A DNA stretch of 53,967 nucleotides from Hyphomicrobiales bacterium (GTDB lineage Bacteria > Pseudomonadota > Alphaproteobacteria > Rhizobiales > Xanthobacteraceae). The stretch spans positions 1-53,967 of the forward strand of contig JAKFUP010000024.1 of the NCBI GenBank assembly GCA_021732625.1, written 5' to 3'. Of this stretch, positions 41,632-50,449 are shown one piece after another. The notes under the pieces are model-generated. The model searched no databases, was not told the origin of the DNA, and saw only the letters and a program-made list of their open reading frames with translations. Made by a program: the position numbers and the translations under genes. Numbering within the stretch: position 1 is the first letter of the stretch; the number at the start of each line of letters is the position of its first letter.

Positions 41632-41718
41632 ATGATCGTCGTTGAAATCGTCGGTGCCGTACTGATCGCGCTGTCGCTGCTTGCGATGGTGGAAACAGAT
41701 ACGCGCGCGTTGCGCTAA
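41632..41718 (+). CDS. possible 28-residue membrane peptide
   Basis: The frame reads MIVVEIVGAVLIALSLLAMV and ETDTRALR then a stop, with GGGGG five bases before the ATG. A single hydrophobic span with good third-position GC makes it plausible. It is too short to be sure. Confidence 0.4.
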   Translation: MIVVEIVGAVLIALSLLAMVETDTRALR

Positions 41719-41766
41719 GGCGCATGCCGACAAAGCGCTAAGCCTGACTTAACCTCCAGGCGTGGC

Positions 41767-41844
41767 CTCGTGGAGTGGATTTGACATTCGCGCCCACCTC
41801 ACCGCGGGGGCGCGAAGCGAATGTCAAATCCGAAACTCCACGAG
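41767..41844. repeat. long hairpin 1 of a tandem pair
   Basis: The arms are ctcgtggagtggatttgacattcg on the left and cgaatgtcaaatcc plus actccacgag on the right, complementary over 24 bases apart from a 3-base bulge. The loop is about 27 bases and very GC-rich. Confidence 0.85.
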
Positions 41845-41859
41845 AAATTTATATTTGTT

Positions 41860-41930
41860 CTTGGTCTTCGCTTCTCACATTCGCACAAACACCTGCCGCA
41901 GCCGGATGCGAATGTGAGAAGTGGCCCAAG
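41860..41930. repeat. long hairpin 2 of a tandem pair
   Basis: The inner arms cttctcacattcgca (41871-41885) and tgcgaatgtgagaag (41907-41921) are exact complements over 15 bases. Outer arms cttgg and ccaag extend it. Its core acattcg also occurs in hairpin 1, so the two look like diverged relatives. Confidence 0.85.
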
Positions 41931-41976
41931 AACCATCCATTAAGGCATGCCCGCCTTGATGGATGGCGCAGCGTTT

Positions 41977-42171
41977 CTAGCTCGGCCGATAAGCGCCGGT
42001 GGCCGGATCGCGACGGAGCGTCGGGATCTGCTCGCGGGCAACGGTCTCGGACAGCTTGGCCTGTCGCGCGGCTTCGAGTTCATCGTTGACGCGGTGCGCG
42101 GTCTTGATCGCCCATCGCACCAGGGACACCACACCAACAGCACCGCCCAGAGCTAAAAGAAAAGGTGGCAT
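41977..42171 (-). CDS. small membrane-associated protein, 64 residues
   Basis: The ATG at 42171 has GAGGA six bases upstream. The sequence begins MPPFLLALGGAVGVVSLVRW, a single N-terminal membrane span, and continues as a charged helix (AHRVNDELEAARQAKLSE) ending in RRDPATGAYRPS. It follows the S49 peptidase gene by 53 bases on the same strand, so it is probably co-transcribed. The family is not known to me; the anchor plus coiled helix suggests a structural or adaptor role. Confidence 0.72.
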   Translation of the reverse strand: MPPFLLALGGAVGVVSLVRWAIKTAHRVNDELEAARQAKLSETVAREQIPTLRRDPATGAYRPS

Positions 42172-42224
42172 CGGAAATCCTCGCTCATCCTTCAATCGAC
42201 GCTCCATTCCATCAGGAACCGAGG

Positions 42225-43136
42225 TCAAAATCCATAACGCGCCCAGACTGCCCTGCATTCCATGGCGGAAATAAGCTCGTCGGCCAGCCCGGACTGGCCT
42301 CCCCATGCGGCAAAAGACCCCGCCCCGGCGGACTTGCGGCCGAGCAAACCTGACAGAAGACCGCCGGACGGCGCGATCACCGGGGTGCGGACCTTCTCGC
42401 CGAACCGCGCCCGCAGGGTCGAGCGCAGATCGCCGATCGAATCGCCGAGACCGAGTTCAACTGAACGGCCACCCGCCCAATATTCGCCGGTGAACAGATA
42501 GTCGTCGGCCCCCTTCAGGCGCGCGCCGCGGCTCTGTTTGACGAGATCGATGAACACCGCGTGGATTTCGCGCTGGATCGTTTTCAGCCGCGCCACGTCG
42601 TCTGGATTTTCTGGCAGGAAAGGGTCCAGCGTCGCCTTGTGTTCGCCCGCTGTATACAATCTGCGCTCGACGCCAATTTTGGCGATCATCTCCTGGAAGC
42701 CGAACGAGCCACCGACCACGCCGATCGAGCCCAGGATCGACGATGGGTCGCAGAAAATCTCGTCGCCCGCGCAGGCCAGCATGTAACCGCCGGATGCAGC
42801 GACATCCTCGACAAACACCAGCACCGGCAGCTTCTTTTCCGCCGCCAGTTGGCGGATGCGCAGATAGATCTGTCTTGATTGCACCGGCGAGCCGCCAGGC
42901 GAATTGATCACCAGCGCGACCGCCTTGGCGTTGCGGGTGTTGAAAGCGCGCTCCAGCAGCCGCGCCACACCGGCCAGCGACATTCCGGGCCGCAACGGCG
43001 TCACCGCGCCGATGACACCGGACAACCGCACCACGGGAACCACGGGAATATCGCGCCGCCATCGGGCAGGTAGCAATTTTGTGATCGAGTCGACCCAATT
43101 TGGCCGCGTCCCGCTCTCAGTATTCACATCGGTCAT
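42225..43136 (-). CDS. S49 family serine peptidase (SppA/SohB-like)
   Basis: This 303-residue protease of the signal-peptide-peptidase A family works with a serine-lysine dyad. The nucleophile lies in EDVAASGGYMLACAGDEIFC, followed by SSILGSIGVVGGSFGFQ, and the lysine is likely in TAGEHKATLDPF. VINSPGGSPVQSRQIY upstream is also typical. The ATG at 43136 (MTDVNTES) has GAGG at the right distance. There is no strong N-terminal membrane anchor, so it may be cytoplasmic or peripheral. Confidence 0.92.
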   Translation of the reverse strand: MTDVNTESGTRPNWVDSITKLLPARWRRDIPVVPVVRLSGVIGAVTPLRPGMSLAGVARLLERAFNTRNAKAVALVINSPGGSPVQSRQIYLRIRQLAAEKKLPVLVFVEDVAASGGYMLACAGDEIFCDPSSILGSIGVVGGSFGFQEMIAKIGVERRLYTAGEHKATLDPFLPENPDDVARLKTIQREIHAVFIDLVKQSRGARLKGADDYLFTGEYWAGGRSVELGLGDSIGDLRSTLRARFGEKVRTPVIAPSGGLLSGLLGRKSAGAGSFAAWGGQSGLADELISAMECRAVWARYGF

Positions 43137-43244
43137 CAGGTTCCTCGAATTCACGATTTGTTTGTCTTAACGCCAATTTAACGACTGAAACGCTTTCTGG
43201 GACTGGCGGTTGTCAGACGCCGGCAAAGCGGAAGGGCCAAGACA

Positions 43245-43343
43245 ATGAAAACCTATCTCGTGGTTTTGATGATAAGCGTCCTGCTCACAGCGATCCATTT
43301 CACGTCGATGCCTGACAAGCAAAGTAAGCAGTCGCCGCAGTAA
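43245..43343 (+). CDS. possible 32-residue exported or membrane peptide
   Basis: The frame reads MKTYLVVLMISVLLTAIHFT followed by SMPDKQSKQSPQ and a stop. A GGAAGG lies about 10 bases upstream of the ATG. The single hydrophobic span with a polar tail suits a small membrane protein. It sits between divergent sppA-like and convergent methyltransferase genes. Confidence 0.45.
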   Translation: MKTYLVVLMISVLLTAIHFTSMPDKQSKQSPQ

Positions 43344-43361
43344 GCCTACGCCGTGGTAAGT

Positions 43362-44123
43362 CTATAACGGCAACGCTCCGCCCGACAGAATAGTTCGCGC
43401 CCGTTCTGTCGGCTGACCCGCAGCATCGTTCAGAACCAGCGCCGGGTGAATTTCAAGCGGAGCCTTTCCGCCCTTTGAGGCCCGCACCACGACTCGAATG
43501 GCCGCGGAGTTCATATCGGAGTGCACCGCCAAAATTGCCAGACCGCTGAAGCCGCGGCCGAGCGCCGCGAGCACATCGTTCAACCCATCCGCCCGCCAGA
43601 TCAGTGTCAGAACACCGCCCGGTTTGAGCACGCGCCGCGCGGCGTGAATCCACATCTCCAGCGTTGTCCCGGTCGCCATGTGCGCGAGTTGTTTATTGGG
43701 GTCACTTGAGGCGCGATGCCGCGACGGGTCGTTGAATGGCGGATTCATCAGCACGACATCTGTACTGTCGGGACCAAGACCGGCATGCGTCCATAGCGAT
43801 GCGCCGGACTCCACATCGAATGTCAGCACATTCGCAGCGATACCGTTGGCTTTGGCATTGTCGGCTGCAAGCGTGGCGAGATCGTCGCTGATCTCGACCA
43901 GCGTCAGATCGATCGCACCGGCGCGGCGTGCCAGCGCCAGTCCGGCAGCGCCAACGCCGGCGCCAAACTCGATGACGCGGTCGCCAGCTTTGGCAGGTGT
44001 GGCCGCCGCGAGCAGGATCGCGTCGTGACCTGCGCGATGCCCGCGCTTCGGTTGCCTGAGCAGCAGACGGCCGGCGAGGAAAGCGTCGGTCGTGGTGTCG
44101 GCCACGCGGTCGCGCTCAGTCAT
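43362..44123 (-). CDS. TrmN6-like methyltransferase (N6-adenine of tRNA1(Val) type)
   Basis: This 253-residue SAM-dependent methyltransferase has DAILLAAATPAKAGDRVIEF, then GAGVGAAGLALARR for motif I and NPPF in VVLMNPPFNDPSRHRAS, the catalytic tetrapeptide of N6-adenine and N5-glutamine methylases. The N-terminal DAFLAGRLLLRQPKRGHRAG is typical of the TrmN6/YfiC group. I chose the ATG at 44123, which overlaps the end of the DUF2007 gene by 8 bases. The tRNA target is inferred from family resemblance. Confidence 0.88.
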   Translation of the reverse strand: MTERDRVADTTTDAFLAGRLLLRQPKRGHRAGHDAILLAAATPAKAGDRVIEFGAGVGAAGLALARRAGAIDLTLVEISDDLATLAADNAKANGIAANVLTFDVESGASLWTHAGLGPDSTDVVLMNPPFNDPSRHRASSDPNKQLAHMATGTTLEMWIHAARRVLKPGGVLTLIWRADGLNDVLAALGRGFSGLAILAVHSDMNSAAIRVVVRASKGGKAPLEIHPALVLNDAAGQPTERARTILSGGALPL

Positions 44124-44343
44124 CGCCACGCAACTCGTGAGCAAGCCCGGCATCGGTCAGAACGCGACGCGCCTGTGTGATATCGTCCTCGCCCACCAGG
44201 ATCCGGCGCGGGATGATACCGATCGAGCCTTCGATAATGCTCATGTTCTGGTCGAGCACCAGATGACCGATCTCGGCGCCGTCGAGCAGCGCGCCGACCG
44301 CCGAGACCAGCACGATATCGTTGGTTCGCAGCAATTCCCGCAC
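44116..44343 (-). CDS. DUF2007 small protein
   Basis: From the GTG at 44343 this is a 75-residue protein beginning like the family, with RELLRTNDIVLVSAVGALLD, then HLVLDQNMSIIEGSIGIIPR and RILVGEDDITQARRVLTDAG. DUF2007 proteins are putative signal-transducing or regulatory proteins with a small ferredoxin-like fold. Frames extending to 44427 add a stretch unlike the family, and GGAG lies nine bases before the GTG. Its stop overlaps the TrmN6-like start, so translation is coupled. Confidence 0.85.
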   Translation of the reverse strand: MRELLRTNDIVLVSAVGALLDGAEIGHLVLDQNMSIIEGSIGIIPRRILVGEDDITQARRVLTDAGLAHELRGDD

Positions 44344-44435
44344 TTCACACGTCTCCGTTACGGTCCGTGATGGTAGAGGCGGGCCCTTGCCCGGTCCCGC
44401 CACACTTTCTATTGTCCGCCTCGCCATATCATTTC

Positions 44436-44440
44436 GGAGG
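44436..44440 (+). promoter_or_regulatory. ribosome-binding site deciding the polyprenyl synthase GTG start
   Basis: GGAGG six bases before the GTG at 44447 is an ideal Shine-Dalgarno site. It favours that start over upstream frames that read into the divergent DUF2007 promoter. Confidence 0.8.
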
Positions 44441-44446
44441 TCGGAC

Positions 44447-45457
44447 GTGGCGGTTATTGTTCCATTCGAGAGTCACACGGCAGCGTCGATCGAGGCGCTG
44501 GTACAGCTTGTCGCGCCCGATATGGAGCGCGTCAATGCCGCCATCCTTGCGCGGACCGGCTCCGAAGTCACCATGATCCCGGAAGTCGCCAATCACCTGA
44601 TTTCCTCAGGCGGCAAACGGCTGCGGCCGATGCTGACGTTGGCTATGGCAAACCTCACCGGCTATGCCGGCGATGGCCATATCAAGCTCGCCGCCGCCGT
44701 AGAGTTCATGCATACCGCCACGCTGCTGCATGACGACGTGGTGGATGAAAGCGAACTACGGCGCGGCAAGCTCTCGGCGCGGATGCTGTGGGGCAACGAG
44801 GCCAGCGTGCTGGTCGGCGATTTCCTGCTCGGCCAGGCGTTCCGGATGATGGTCGAGGTCGGATCGCTGCGCGCGCTGGACATTCTGTCCGCTGCTGCCG
44901 CGACGATTGCCGAAGGCGAAGTGATGCAACTGGCCGCTGCCAAGAATACCGCAACCACCGAAGACGAATATCTCGCGGTGATCCGTGGCAAGACCGCCGA
45001 ATTATTTGCCGCCGCCTGCGAAGTCGGGCCGGTGCTAGGCAACCGGCCAAAGCCGGAGCAGACCGCGTGCCGTTCGGTCGGGATGAATCTGGGCATTGCG
45101 TTCCAGCTTGTCGATGACGTGCTCGACTACGGCGGCAAAGCCGCCAAACTCGGCAAGAACGTCGGTGACGATTTCCGCGAGGGCAAAATCACGCTGCCGG
45201 TGGTGCTGGCATTCCGCCGCGGCAGCGATATCGAACGTGAGTTCTGGGTCAGGACGCTGGAGAAGGGCGAAATCGCCGACGGCGACCTCGATCAAGCCAT
45301 CGGACTGATGAGCAAGCATCGCGCACTGGAAGACACGGTCAACCGCGCGCACCACTACGGCGCGATGGCGAAAGATGCGCTGGCGCTGTTTCCGGCATCA
45401 CCGATGAAGTCGGCACTGGAAGACGTGGTCGCATTCTGCCTGGCGCGGTCGCACTAA
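44447..45457 (+). CDS. polyprenyl (octa/decaprenyl) diphosphate synthase
   Basis: It makes the long isoprenoid side chain of ubiquinone from farnesyl diphosphate and isopentenyl diphosphate. The protein is 336 residues. The chain-length region and first aspartate-rich motif read HTATLLHDDVVDESELRRGK, and the second is FQLVDDVLDYGG; GGKRLRPMLTLAM is the usual entry. These are hallmarks of long-chain trans-prenyl synthases (IspB type). Alphaproteobacteria mostly use Q10, so decaprenyl is likely. It is convergent with ispE, another isoprenoid gene. Confidence 0.93.
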   Translation: MAVIVPFESHTAASIEALVQLVAPDMERVNAAILARTGSEVTMIPEVANHLISSGGKRLRPMLTLAMANLTGYAGDGHIKLAAAVEFMHTATLLHDDVVDESELRRGKLSARMLWGNEASVLVGDFLLGQAFRMMVEVGSLRALDILSAAAATIAEGEVMQLAAAKNTATTEDEYLAVIRGKTAELFAAACEVGPVLGNRPKPEQTACRSVGMNLGIAFQLVDDVLDYGGKAAKLGKNVGDDFREGKITLPVVLAFRRGSDIEREFWVRTLEKGEIADGDLDQAIGLMSKHRALEDTVNRAHHYGAMAKDALALFPASPMKSALEDVVAFCLARSH

Positions 45458-45462
45458 TCTTT

Positions 45463-45510
45463 GCGCATGACTTGGTCCGAAACCGGTTCCCGCTTTTCGG
45501 GATCGTGCGC
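45463..45510. repeat. interspersed palindromic repeat between the polyprenyl synthase and ispE
   Basis: The sequence gcgcatgacttggtccgaaa, continuing to ttcgggatcgtgcgc, is an imperfect palindrome of 48 bases of a kind found in many copies in Bradyrhizobium genomes. Here its last base is the first base of the ispE stop codon complement. Confidence 0.7.
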
Positions 45511-46394
45511 TAGCTCAAAACTCCCGCATGCACCCACCAGCCCGGATGCTGCAGCTGAATGACAGCGGCCGCCTTTTGCGCGGCTGCGGCGGTCTCGAAG
45601 ATCGCAAAGCAAGTCGCGCCCGAACCTGACATGCGGGAGAACTGCGCACCCTCAGCGGCGCGCAACGCCTCCAGCACATCACCGATCAGCGGCTGAACTT
45701 CGAGTGCCGGCTTTTCCAGATCGTTGATCCCGGAGCCGACGACCTCGATCCACTCGCCCGGCCCAGCGCCATCCTCCGGCCATTGCAGCGCCTGAATGAC
45801 ATCGGTCGCACCAACCAGCAGCTCGCCGTTCGACAGACCCAGCGCCGAAAACACATCGCGGGTCGCCACCGCGACGCGCGGATTGACCATCACGGCATGC
45901 ATGGCCGGCAATGGCAGCGGTGTTAGCTCTTCGCCGACACCCGCCATCAGGCAAGCGGCCGAGGCCACGCACACCGGAATATCGGCGCCGGTCTCGCGAG
46001 CAACCTCGGCAATACGCTCGTCGTTCAGATCGAGGTTGTTGGCGCGCGCCAGCAGCCGCAATGCCGCCGCAGCGTCGGCAGAGCCGCCGCCGATGCCGGC
46101 TGCCACCGGCAGATACTTGTCAAGCGTGAAGCGTCCGGTTTGCAGGCCCTCGACGCGCTCAGCTAATGCGCGAGAGACCCGCATCACCAGATTATCGGAG
46201 ACATCGCCGCATTCGCCGGCGCGCGGTCCGGTCACGGACAGCGCGAGTTCAGGTCCGGGCGTCAGCGACAAAATGTCTGCGCAATCGGCGAACGCGACCA
46301 GGCTTTCCAGATCATGATAGCCGTCGGTGCGGCGTCCCAACACCCGCAGCGTCAGATTGACCTTGGCGCGCGCCTTCTCGATCAGTGCAGCCAT
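45510..46394 (-). CDS. ispE: 4-diphosphocytidyl-2-C-methyl-D-erythritol kinase
   Basis: It phosphorylates CDP-ME in the non-mevalonate isoprenoid pathway. It is 294 residues from the ATG at 46394. GHMP kinase motifs are clear: AKVNLTLRVLGRRTDGYHDL at the N-terminus, the ATP loop VAAGIGGGSADAAAALRLLA, and the third motif SRMSGSGATCFAIF. An ATG at 46418 would add eight residues not usual in the family. Substrate for the downstream prenyl synthase is made through this pathway. Confidence 0.95.
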   Translation of the reverse strand: MAALIEKARAKVNLTLRVLGRRTDGYHDLESLVAFADCADILSLTPGPELALSVTGPRAGECGDVSDNLVMRVSRALAERVEGLQTGRFTLDKYLPVAAGIGGGSADAAAALRLLARANNLDLNDERIAEVARETGADIPVCVASAACLMAGVGEELTPLPLPAMHAVMVNPRVAVATRDVFSALGLSNGELLVGATDVIQALQWPEDGAGPGEWIEVVGSGINDLEKPALEVQPLIGDVLEALRAAEGAQFSRMSGSGATCFAIFETAAAAQKAAAVIQLQHPGWWVHAGVLS

Positions 46395-46509
46395 CGACCC
46401 ATACGAGAACGCCAGCACGGCCCTAGCCCGCGTCAGCGTTTCGCCCCATCATGCCCTCAGCGTTATTGGGCTGCCTGCACGCAGCCGTCAACTGCCAGCG
46501 ATGAGTGGT

Positions 46510-48315
46510 TTAGCCGCCCTTGCCGTCTTTCTTGTCCTTGTCGGCGGAAGCCGCCGACGAGGTGTCTTCCGGCAGACCGTCGCGGATTTTCGCTTCGATC
46601 TTCGGCAATTCCTCCGCCTCGGGCTTGAGGTCGCGGGCATGCGCCCACTGGAATTTGGCTTCCAGCGTACGGCCGACACGCCAGTAGGCGTCGCCGAGAT
46701 GGTCGTTGATGGTTGGATCTTCCGGCTTGAGATCGACGGCGCGCTCGAGATTCTTGACCGCGTCTTCGTAGTTGCCGACACGGAAATAGGCCCAGCCCAG
46801 CGAATCGACGATGTAGCCGTCATCCGGACGCTGTTCGACGGCCCGGCGGATCAGCTTCATGCCATCGTCGAGATTGACGCCCTGATCGATCCAGGAATAG
46901 CCGAGATAGTTCTGCACGTGCGGCTGCTCGGGCTGCAACTCGAGCGCCTTTTTCATCGAAGCTTCGGCCTTCGGCCACTGCTTCGAGCGTTCCTCGCAGA
47001 TGCCGCGGAAATAGTAGAACACCCATGCATTCTTCTCGGTGCCCTGCAATTCCTTGACGCCCTGCGCATAGGTATCGCTGCATTCGGCGAATTTCTTGCG
47101 CGAGCGTTCGACATTGCCGAGCGCCATGATCGATTCCTGATCGCGCGGATCGTCCGCGACCAGACCCTTGAGAATGGTAATCGCCTCGTCGCTGCGATCG
47201 ACGCTATCGAGGTTGGTGGCGAGATTGATCTGGGCGTTGCGCTTGAGCGGCGAACTGGCCGGCATACGCTCATAGACCGTGATCGCCATCGCCGGCTTCT
47301 TCACCGTTTCATACAGATCGGCGAGCGAGAGCAGCGCCAGCGCGTGATCGGGCTGCAGGTAGAGCGCAAGCTGCAGATAGACCAGCGCGAGATCTTCGCC
47401 ACCACGCCGCGTCAGCGATGCGCCGATGCCGTACAACGCCTCCGCGGCGCCGGCCTGCGGCGTCGCAACCAGCGGCGGCAGCTTCTTGCCGGCGCGCACG
47501 TCCTTCATTGCATCGACGATCAACGGGTGGCGCGGTAATTTCTTGTCGAACGACTCGTAGATCGAAATGGCGGTGACGCCCGGCTGCGGGCTCTTGTTAC
47601 GCGACAGCCAGCGGGCATATGCATCGTTCATGCGCAGCGCAGAGTCGTCGAGCTTGAAAGCCCGCTCGAACCGCAAGCCGGCATCCTTCTGCTGGCCCGC
47701 GACATCCAGCATCAGCCCGGTGTGGAAGTCCTTGAAGATTGGATACCATTCAGGTCCCGCGAGTTTGTCGATGTTGGCGACACCCTGGCGCGTTTCACCG
47801 GCGCCAGCGCTGGCCCATCCGGACAGCAGTACCGCAACGAGGTCGGTGATCGGACCACGGACCGATTGATTGATGTTCTGCTGGGCAGCCGGGTACTGCT
47901 TCTGCTTCAGGGCGCGCACCCCGACAACCAGCCGCGCCACGCGGTTGTTCTTGTCGATGACCAGAACGCGGTCTGCGAGCTTGGTGGCTTCCTCGATATT
48001 GCCGTCGGCCAGCGACGAGATAAACGCACGATCCAGCAGTTCGTTGTTCTTCGGATCAAGGCGCAAGGCATTGCGATAGAACTTCGCCGCAGCGGTCGCG
48101 TCGCGCTCGACGTTGGCATGGCGCGCGGCGAGATAGCTGCCCGAATTGGTAAAGCTCTGATCGATCGAGAACGGTCGAGATCCCGTGCTTTGATTACGGA
48201 CGTTATCGCGCGCACTTTGCGCGACTGCATCCGTCGTGAGCAATCCAGCAAACGTCGCAAGCGAAGCGGTTGCGAGGGCGGCAATGGCTGTTCGTCGCAT
48301 GGGAAATGTCAGCAT
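46510..48315 (-). CDS. exported tetratricopeptide-repeat protein
   Basis: The 601-residue protein carries a signal peptide (MLTFPMRRTAIAALATASLA onward, cleaved near AVAQS). It is built almost wholly of TPR helices, for example AAAKFYRNALRLDPKNNELL near the start and GYIVDSLGWAYFRVGNYEDA and ERAVDLKPEDPTINDHLGDA near the end, so it should be a periplasmic or outer-membrane-associated scaffold. The final 25 residues are charged and lysine-rich. The exact start is 48315 or the in-frame ATG 15 bases later. It is a common neighbour of ispE in Bradyrhizobiaceae, as far as I recall; the function is not established. Confidence 0.88.
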   Translation of the reverse strand: MLTFPMRRTAIAALATASLATFAGLLTTDAVAQSARDNVRNQSTGSRPFSIDQSFTNSGSYLAARHANVERDATAAAKFYRNALRLDPKNNELLDRAFISSLADGNIEEATKLADRVLVIDKNNRVARLVVGVRALKQKQYPAAQQNINQSVRGPITDLVAVLLSGWASAGAGETRQGVANIDKLAGPEWYPIFKDFHTGLMLDVAGQQKDAGLRFERAFKLDDSALRMNDAYARWLSRNKSPQPGVTAISIYESFDKKLPRHPLIVDAMKDVRAGKKLPPLVATPQAGAAEALYGIGASLTRRGGEDLALVYLQLALYLQPDHALALLSLADLYETVKKPAMAITVYERMPASSPLKRNAQINLATNLDSVDRSDEAITILKGLVADDPRDQESIMALGNVERSRKKFAECSDTYAQGVKELQGTEKNAWVFYYFRGICEERSKQWPKAEASMKKALELQPEQPHVQNYLGYSWIDQGVNLDDGMKLIRRAVEQRPDDGYIVDSLGWAYFRVGNYEDAVKNLERAVDLKPEDPTINDHLGDAYWRVGRTLEAKFQWAHARDLKPEAEELPKIEAKIRDGLPEDTSSAASADKDKKDGKGG

Positions 48316-48610
48316 CGTGTTCGCCGGCTCCAGATTTGGCAAAAGGATCGGTTCTGCCTTGCAGAGCAATCCATGATTAAAGCATTTCGTTGAGCATGTT
48401 CCCGAGAACCGGCATCCGCTGGCAACCGTGCTCGTACCATACTTGCGCCACTCATCCTGCCCGGCGCATCGAACGGCGCTTACAATGGCCGTTTTAGCCG
48501 CCAACCGCAAGGAAGCGTGGTCCCGTCACAGCCGCTCAAACTGTCACAGTGTCCACAACCCGCACTGTGGCGTTATCGTGGCCGCGCACGGGCAGACGAC
48601 ACTGAGACGC

Positions 48611-50266
48611 TCACATGCCCTGATAATTTGGGCCTCCGCCGCCTTCCGGCGGGACCCAAGTGATGTTTCCGTTCGGATCCTTCACATCGCAGGTTTTGCA
48701 GTGGACGCAGTTCTGCGCGTTGATCACGAACTTGAGACCACTGGTTTCCTCGACCCACTCATACACGCCTGCCGGGCAATACCGATTCGACGGGCCGGCA
48801 AAAACATCATGCTCTGATGATTTCTGCAGAGCCATGTCCGCCACCTTGAGGTGGATCGGCTGATCTTCCTCATGATTGGTGTTCGACAGAAAGACAGACG
48901 ACAGCTTGTCGAAGGAAATCTTGCCGTCGGGCTTCGGATAAGTCATGCGCGTGCTGGATTTCGCCGGATCGAGCGTCTTGGCGTCGCGCTTGCTGTGACC
49001 GACGGTGCCGAACAGCGAGAAGCCGAGCGTGTTGCACCACATGTCGAAGCCACCGAGTGCCACCCCGACGATGGTGCCGAACTTCGACCACAGCGGCTTG
49101 ACGTTGCGGACCTTGTGCAGGTCCTGGCCGACCACCGAGCCGCGCCAGGCGTTCTCGTATTCGATCAGTTCGTCATTCATGCGTCCCGCTGCCAGCGCAG
49201 CAGCCAGATGCTCGGCCGCCAGCATGCCGCTACCCATGGCGTTGTGGACGCCCTTGATGCGCGGCACGTTGACGAAGCCGGCCGCACAACCAATCAATGC
49301 GCCGCCGGGGAACGATAGTTTCGGCACCGACTGGTAGCCGCCTTCGGTGATCGCGCGAGCACCGTATGACAGGCGCTTGCCGCCCTCGAATACCGAGCGG
49401 ATCGAGGGATGGGTCTTGAAGCGCTGGAATTCGTCGAATGGCGACAGATACGGATCGTTGTAGTTGAGATGCAGAACGAAGCCGACGGCCACGAGGTTGT
49501 CGCCGTAGTGATAGAGGAACGAGCCGCCGCCGGTGGAATTGTCGAGCGGCCAGCCGAACGAGTGCTGGATCAGACCCTTTTTGTGCTTCGACGGATCGAT
49601 CTGCCAGACTTCCTTGAGGCCGATGCCGAACTTCGGCGGCTCGCTGTCGGCGTCGAGCTTGAATTTGGCGATCAGCGTCTTGGCAAGGCTGCCGCGCGCG
49701 CCTTCGGCGAACAGCGTGTATTTGCCGAGCAACTCCATGCCGCGCGTGAATGAATCTTTCGGTTCGCCGTCGCGGCCGACGCCCATGTCGCCGGTGGCGA
49801 TGCCCTTCACGTTGCCGTTGTCGTCGTACAGAACTTCCGTCGCCGCGAAGCCCGGATAAATCTCGACGCCCAGTGCTTCGGCGCGCGGCGCCAGCCAGCG
49901 GCAGACGTCGCCAAGCGAGCCGATATAGCAATGATGATTGTTCATCAGCGGCGGCATTGCGAAGTTCGGCAGCCGGATCGCGCCGCCCGCCGTCATCCAG
50001 TAGAATTTGTCGTCGGTGACCTGGGTTTTGAGCGGGCAATCGGCATCTTCGCGCCAGTCGGGAATGAGCTTGTCGAGGCCAACAGGGTCGATCACGGCGC
50101 CGGACAGAATGTGCGCACCGACTTCGGAGCCCTTTTCCACGACCACCACCGACAGCTCGGGATTGATCTGTTTGAGGCGGATTGCTGCCGCGAGGCCGGA
50201 CGGTCCGGCACCGACGATCACAATGTCGAATTCCATGGACTCGCGCGGTGGCAACTCGGTGCTCAT
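48611..50266 (-). CDS. electron transfer flavoprotein-ubiquinone oxidoreductase
   Basis: This membrane-associated flavoprotein moves electrons from ETF to ubiquinone. It is 551 residues. The FAD loop is VGAGPSGLAAAIRLKQ near residues 18-33. The C-terminal ferredoxin-like domain supplies the 4Fe-4S ligands in RYCPAGVYEW and INAQNCVHCKTCDVKDPNGN. Conserved quinone-binding residues lie between. It is divergent from the uracil-DNA glycosylase gene across 183 bases. It serves fatty-acid and amino-acid dehydrogenases, and possibly the 2-hydroxyacid dehydrogenase encoded at 14 kb. Confidence 0.95.
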   Translation of the reverse strand: MSTELPPRESMEFDIVIVGAGPSGLAAAIRLKQINPELSVVVVEKGSEVGAHILSGAVIDPVGLDKLIPDWREDADCPLKTQVTDDKFYWMTAGGAIRLPNFAMPPLMNNHHCYIGSLGDVCRWLAPRAEALGVEIYPGFAATEVLYDDNGNVKGIATGDMGVGRDGEPKDSFTRGMELLGKYTLFAEGARGSLAKTLIAKFKLDADSEPPKFGIGLKEVWQIDPSKHKKGLIQHSFGWPLDNSTGGGSFLYHYGDNLVAVGFVLHLNYNDPYLSPFDEFQRFKTHPSIRSVFEGGKRLSYGARAITEGGYQSVPKLSFPGGALIGCAAGFVNVPRIKGVHNAMGSGMLAAEHLAAALAAGRMNDELIEYENAWRGSVVGQDLHKVRNVKPLWSKFGTIVGVALGGFDMWCNTLGFSLFGTVGHSKRDAKTLDPAKSSTRMTYPKPDGKISFDKLSSVFLSNTNHEEDQPIHLKVADMALQKSSEHDVFAGPSNRYCPAGVYEWVEETSGLKFVINAQNCVHCKTCDVKDPNGNITWVPPEGGGGPNYQGM

Positions 50267-50449
50267 GACGGCTCTCTCGGCAGGATCGACAGGTCAATTC
50301 CGAACATTTCCAAATGTTTCTTTCCGATTTTTCGCATCAGGACAACCCCGCAGCGATGTATGCCAGTGAATGCGCGCATGGCGGCCATTTCGCCTGCACG
50401 CGCGAAGGCCTAAAGTGGCCTCCGGAACCGCAGTGCGGAATAGACAGCC

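Noticed and set aside
48545-48569. cacagtg/cactgtg inverted repeat downstream of the ETF-ubiquinone oxidoreductase gene
   Set aside because: The stem is only seven base pairs with an 11-base loop and no T run after it, so it is too weak to call a terminator.
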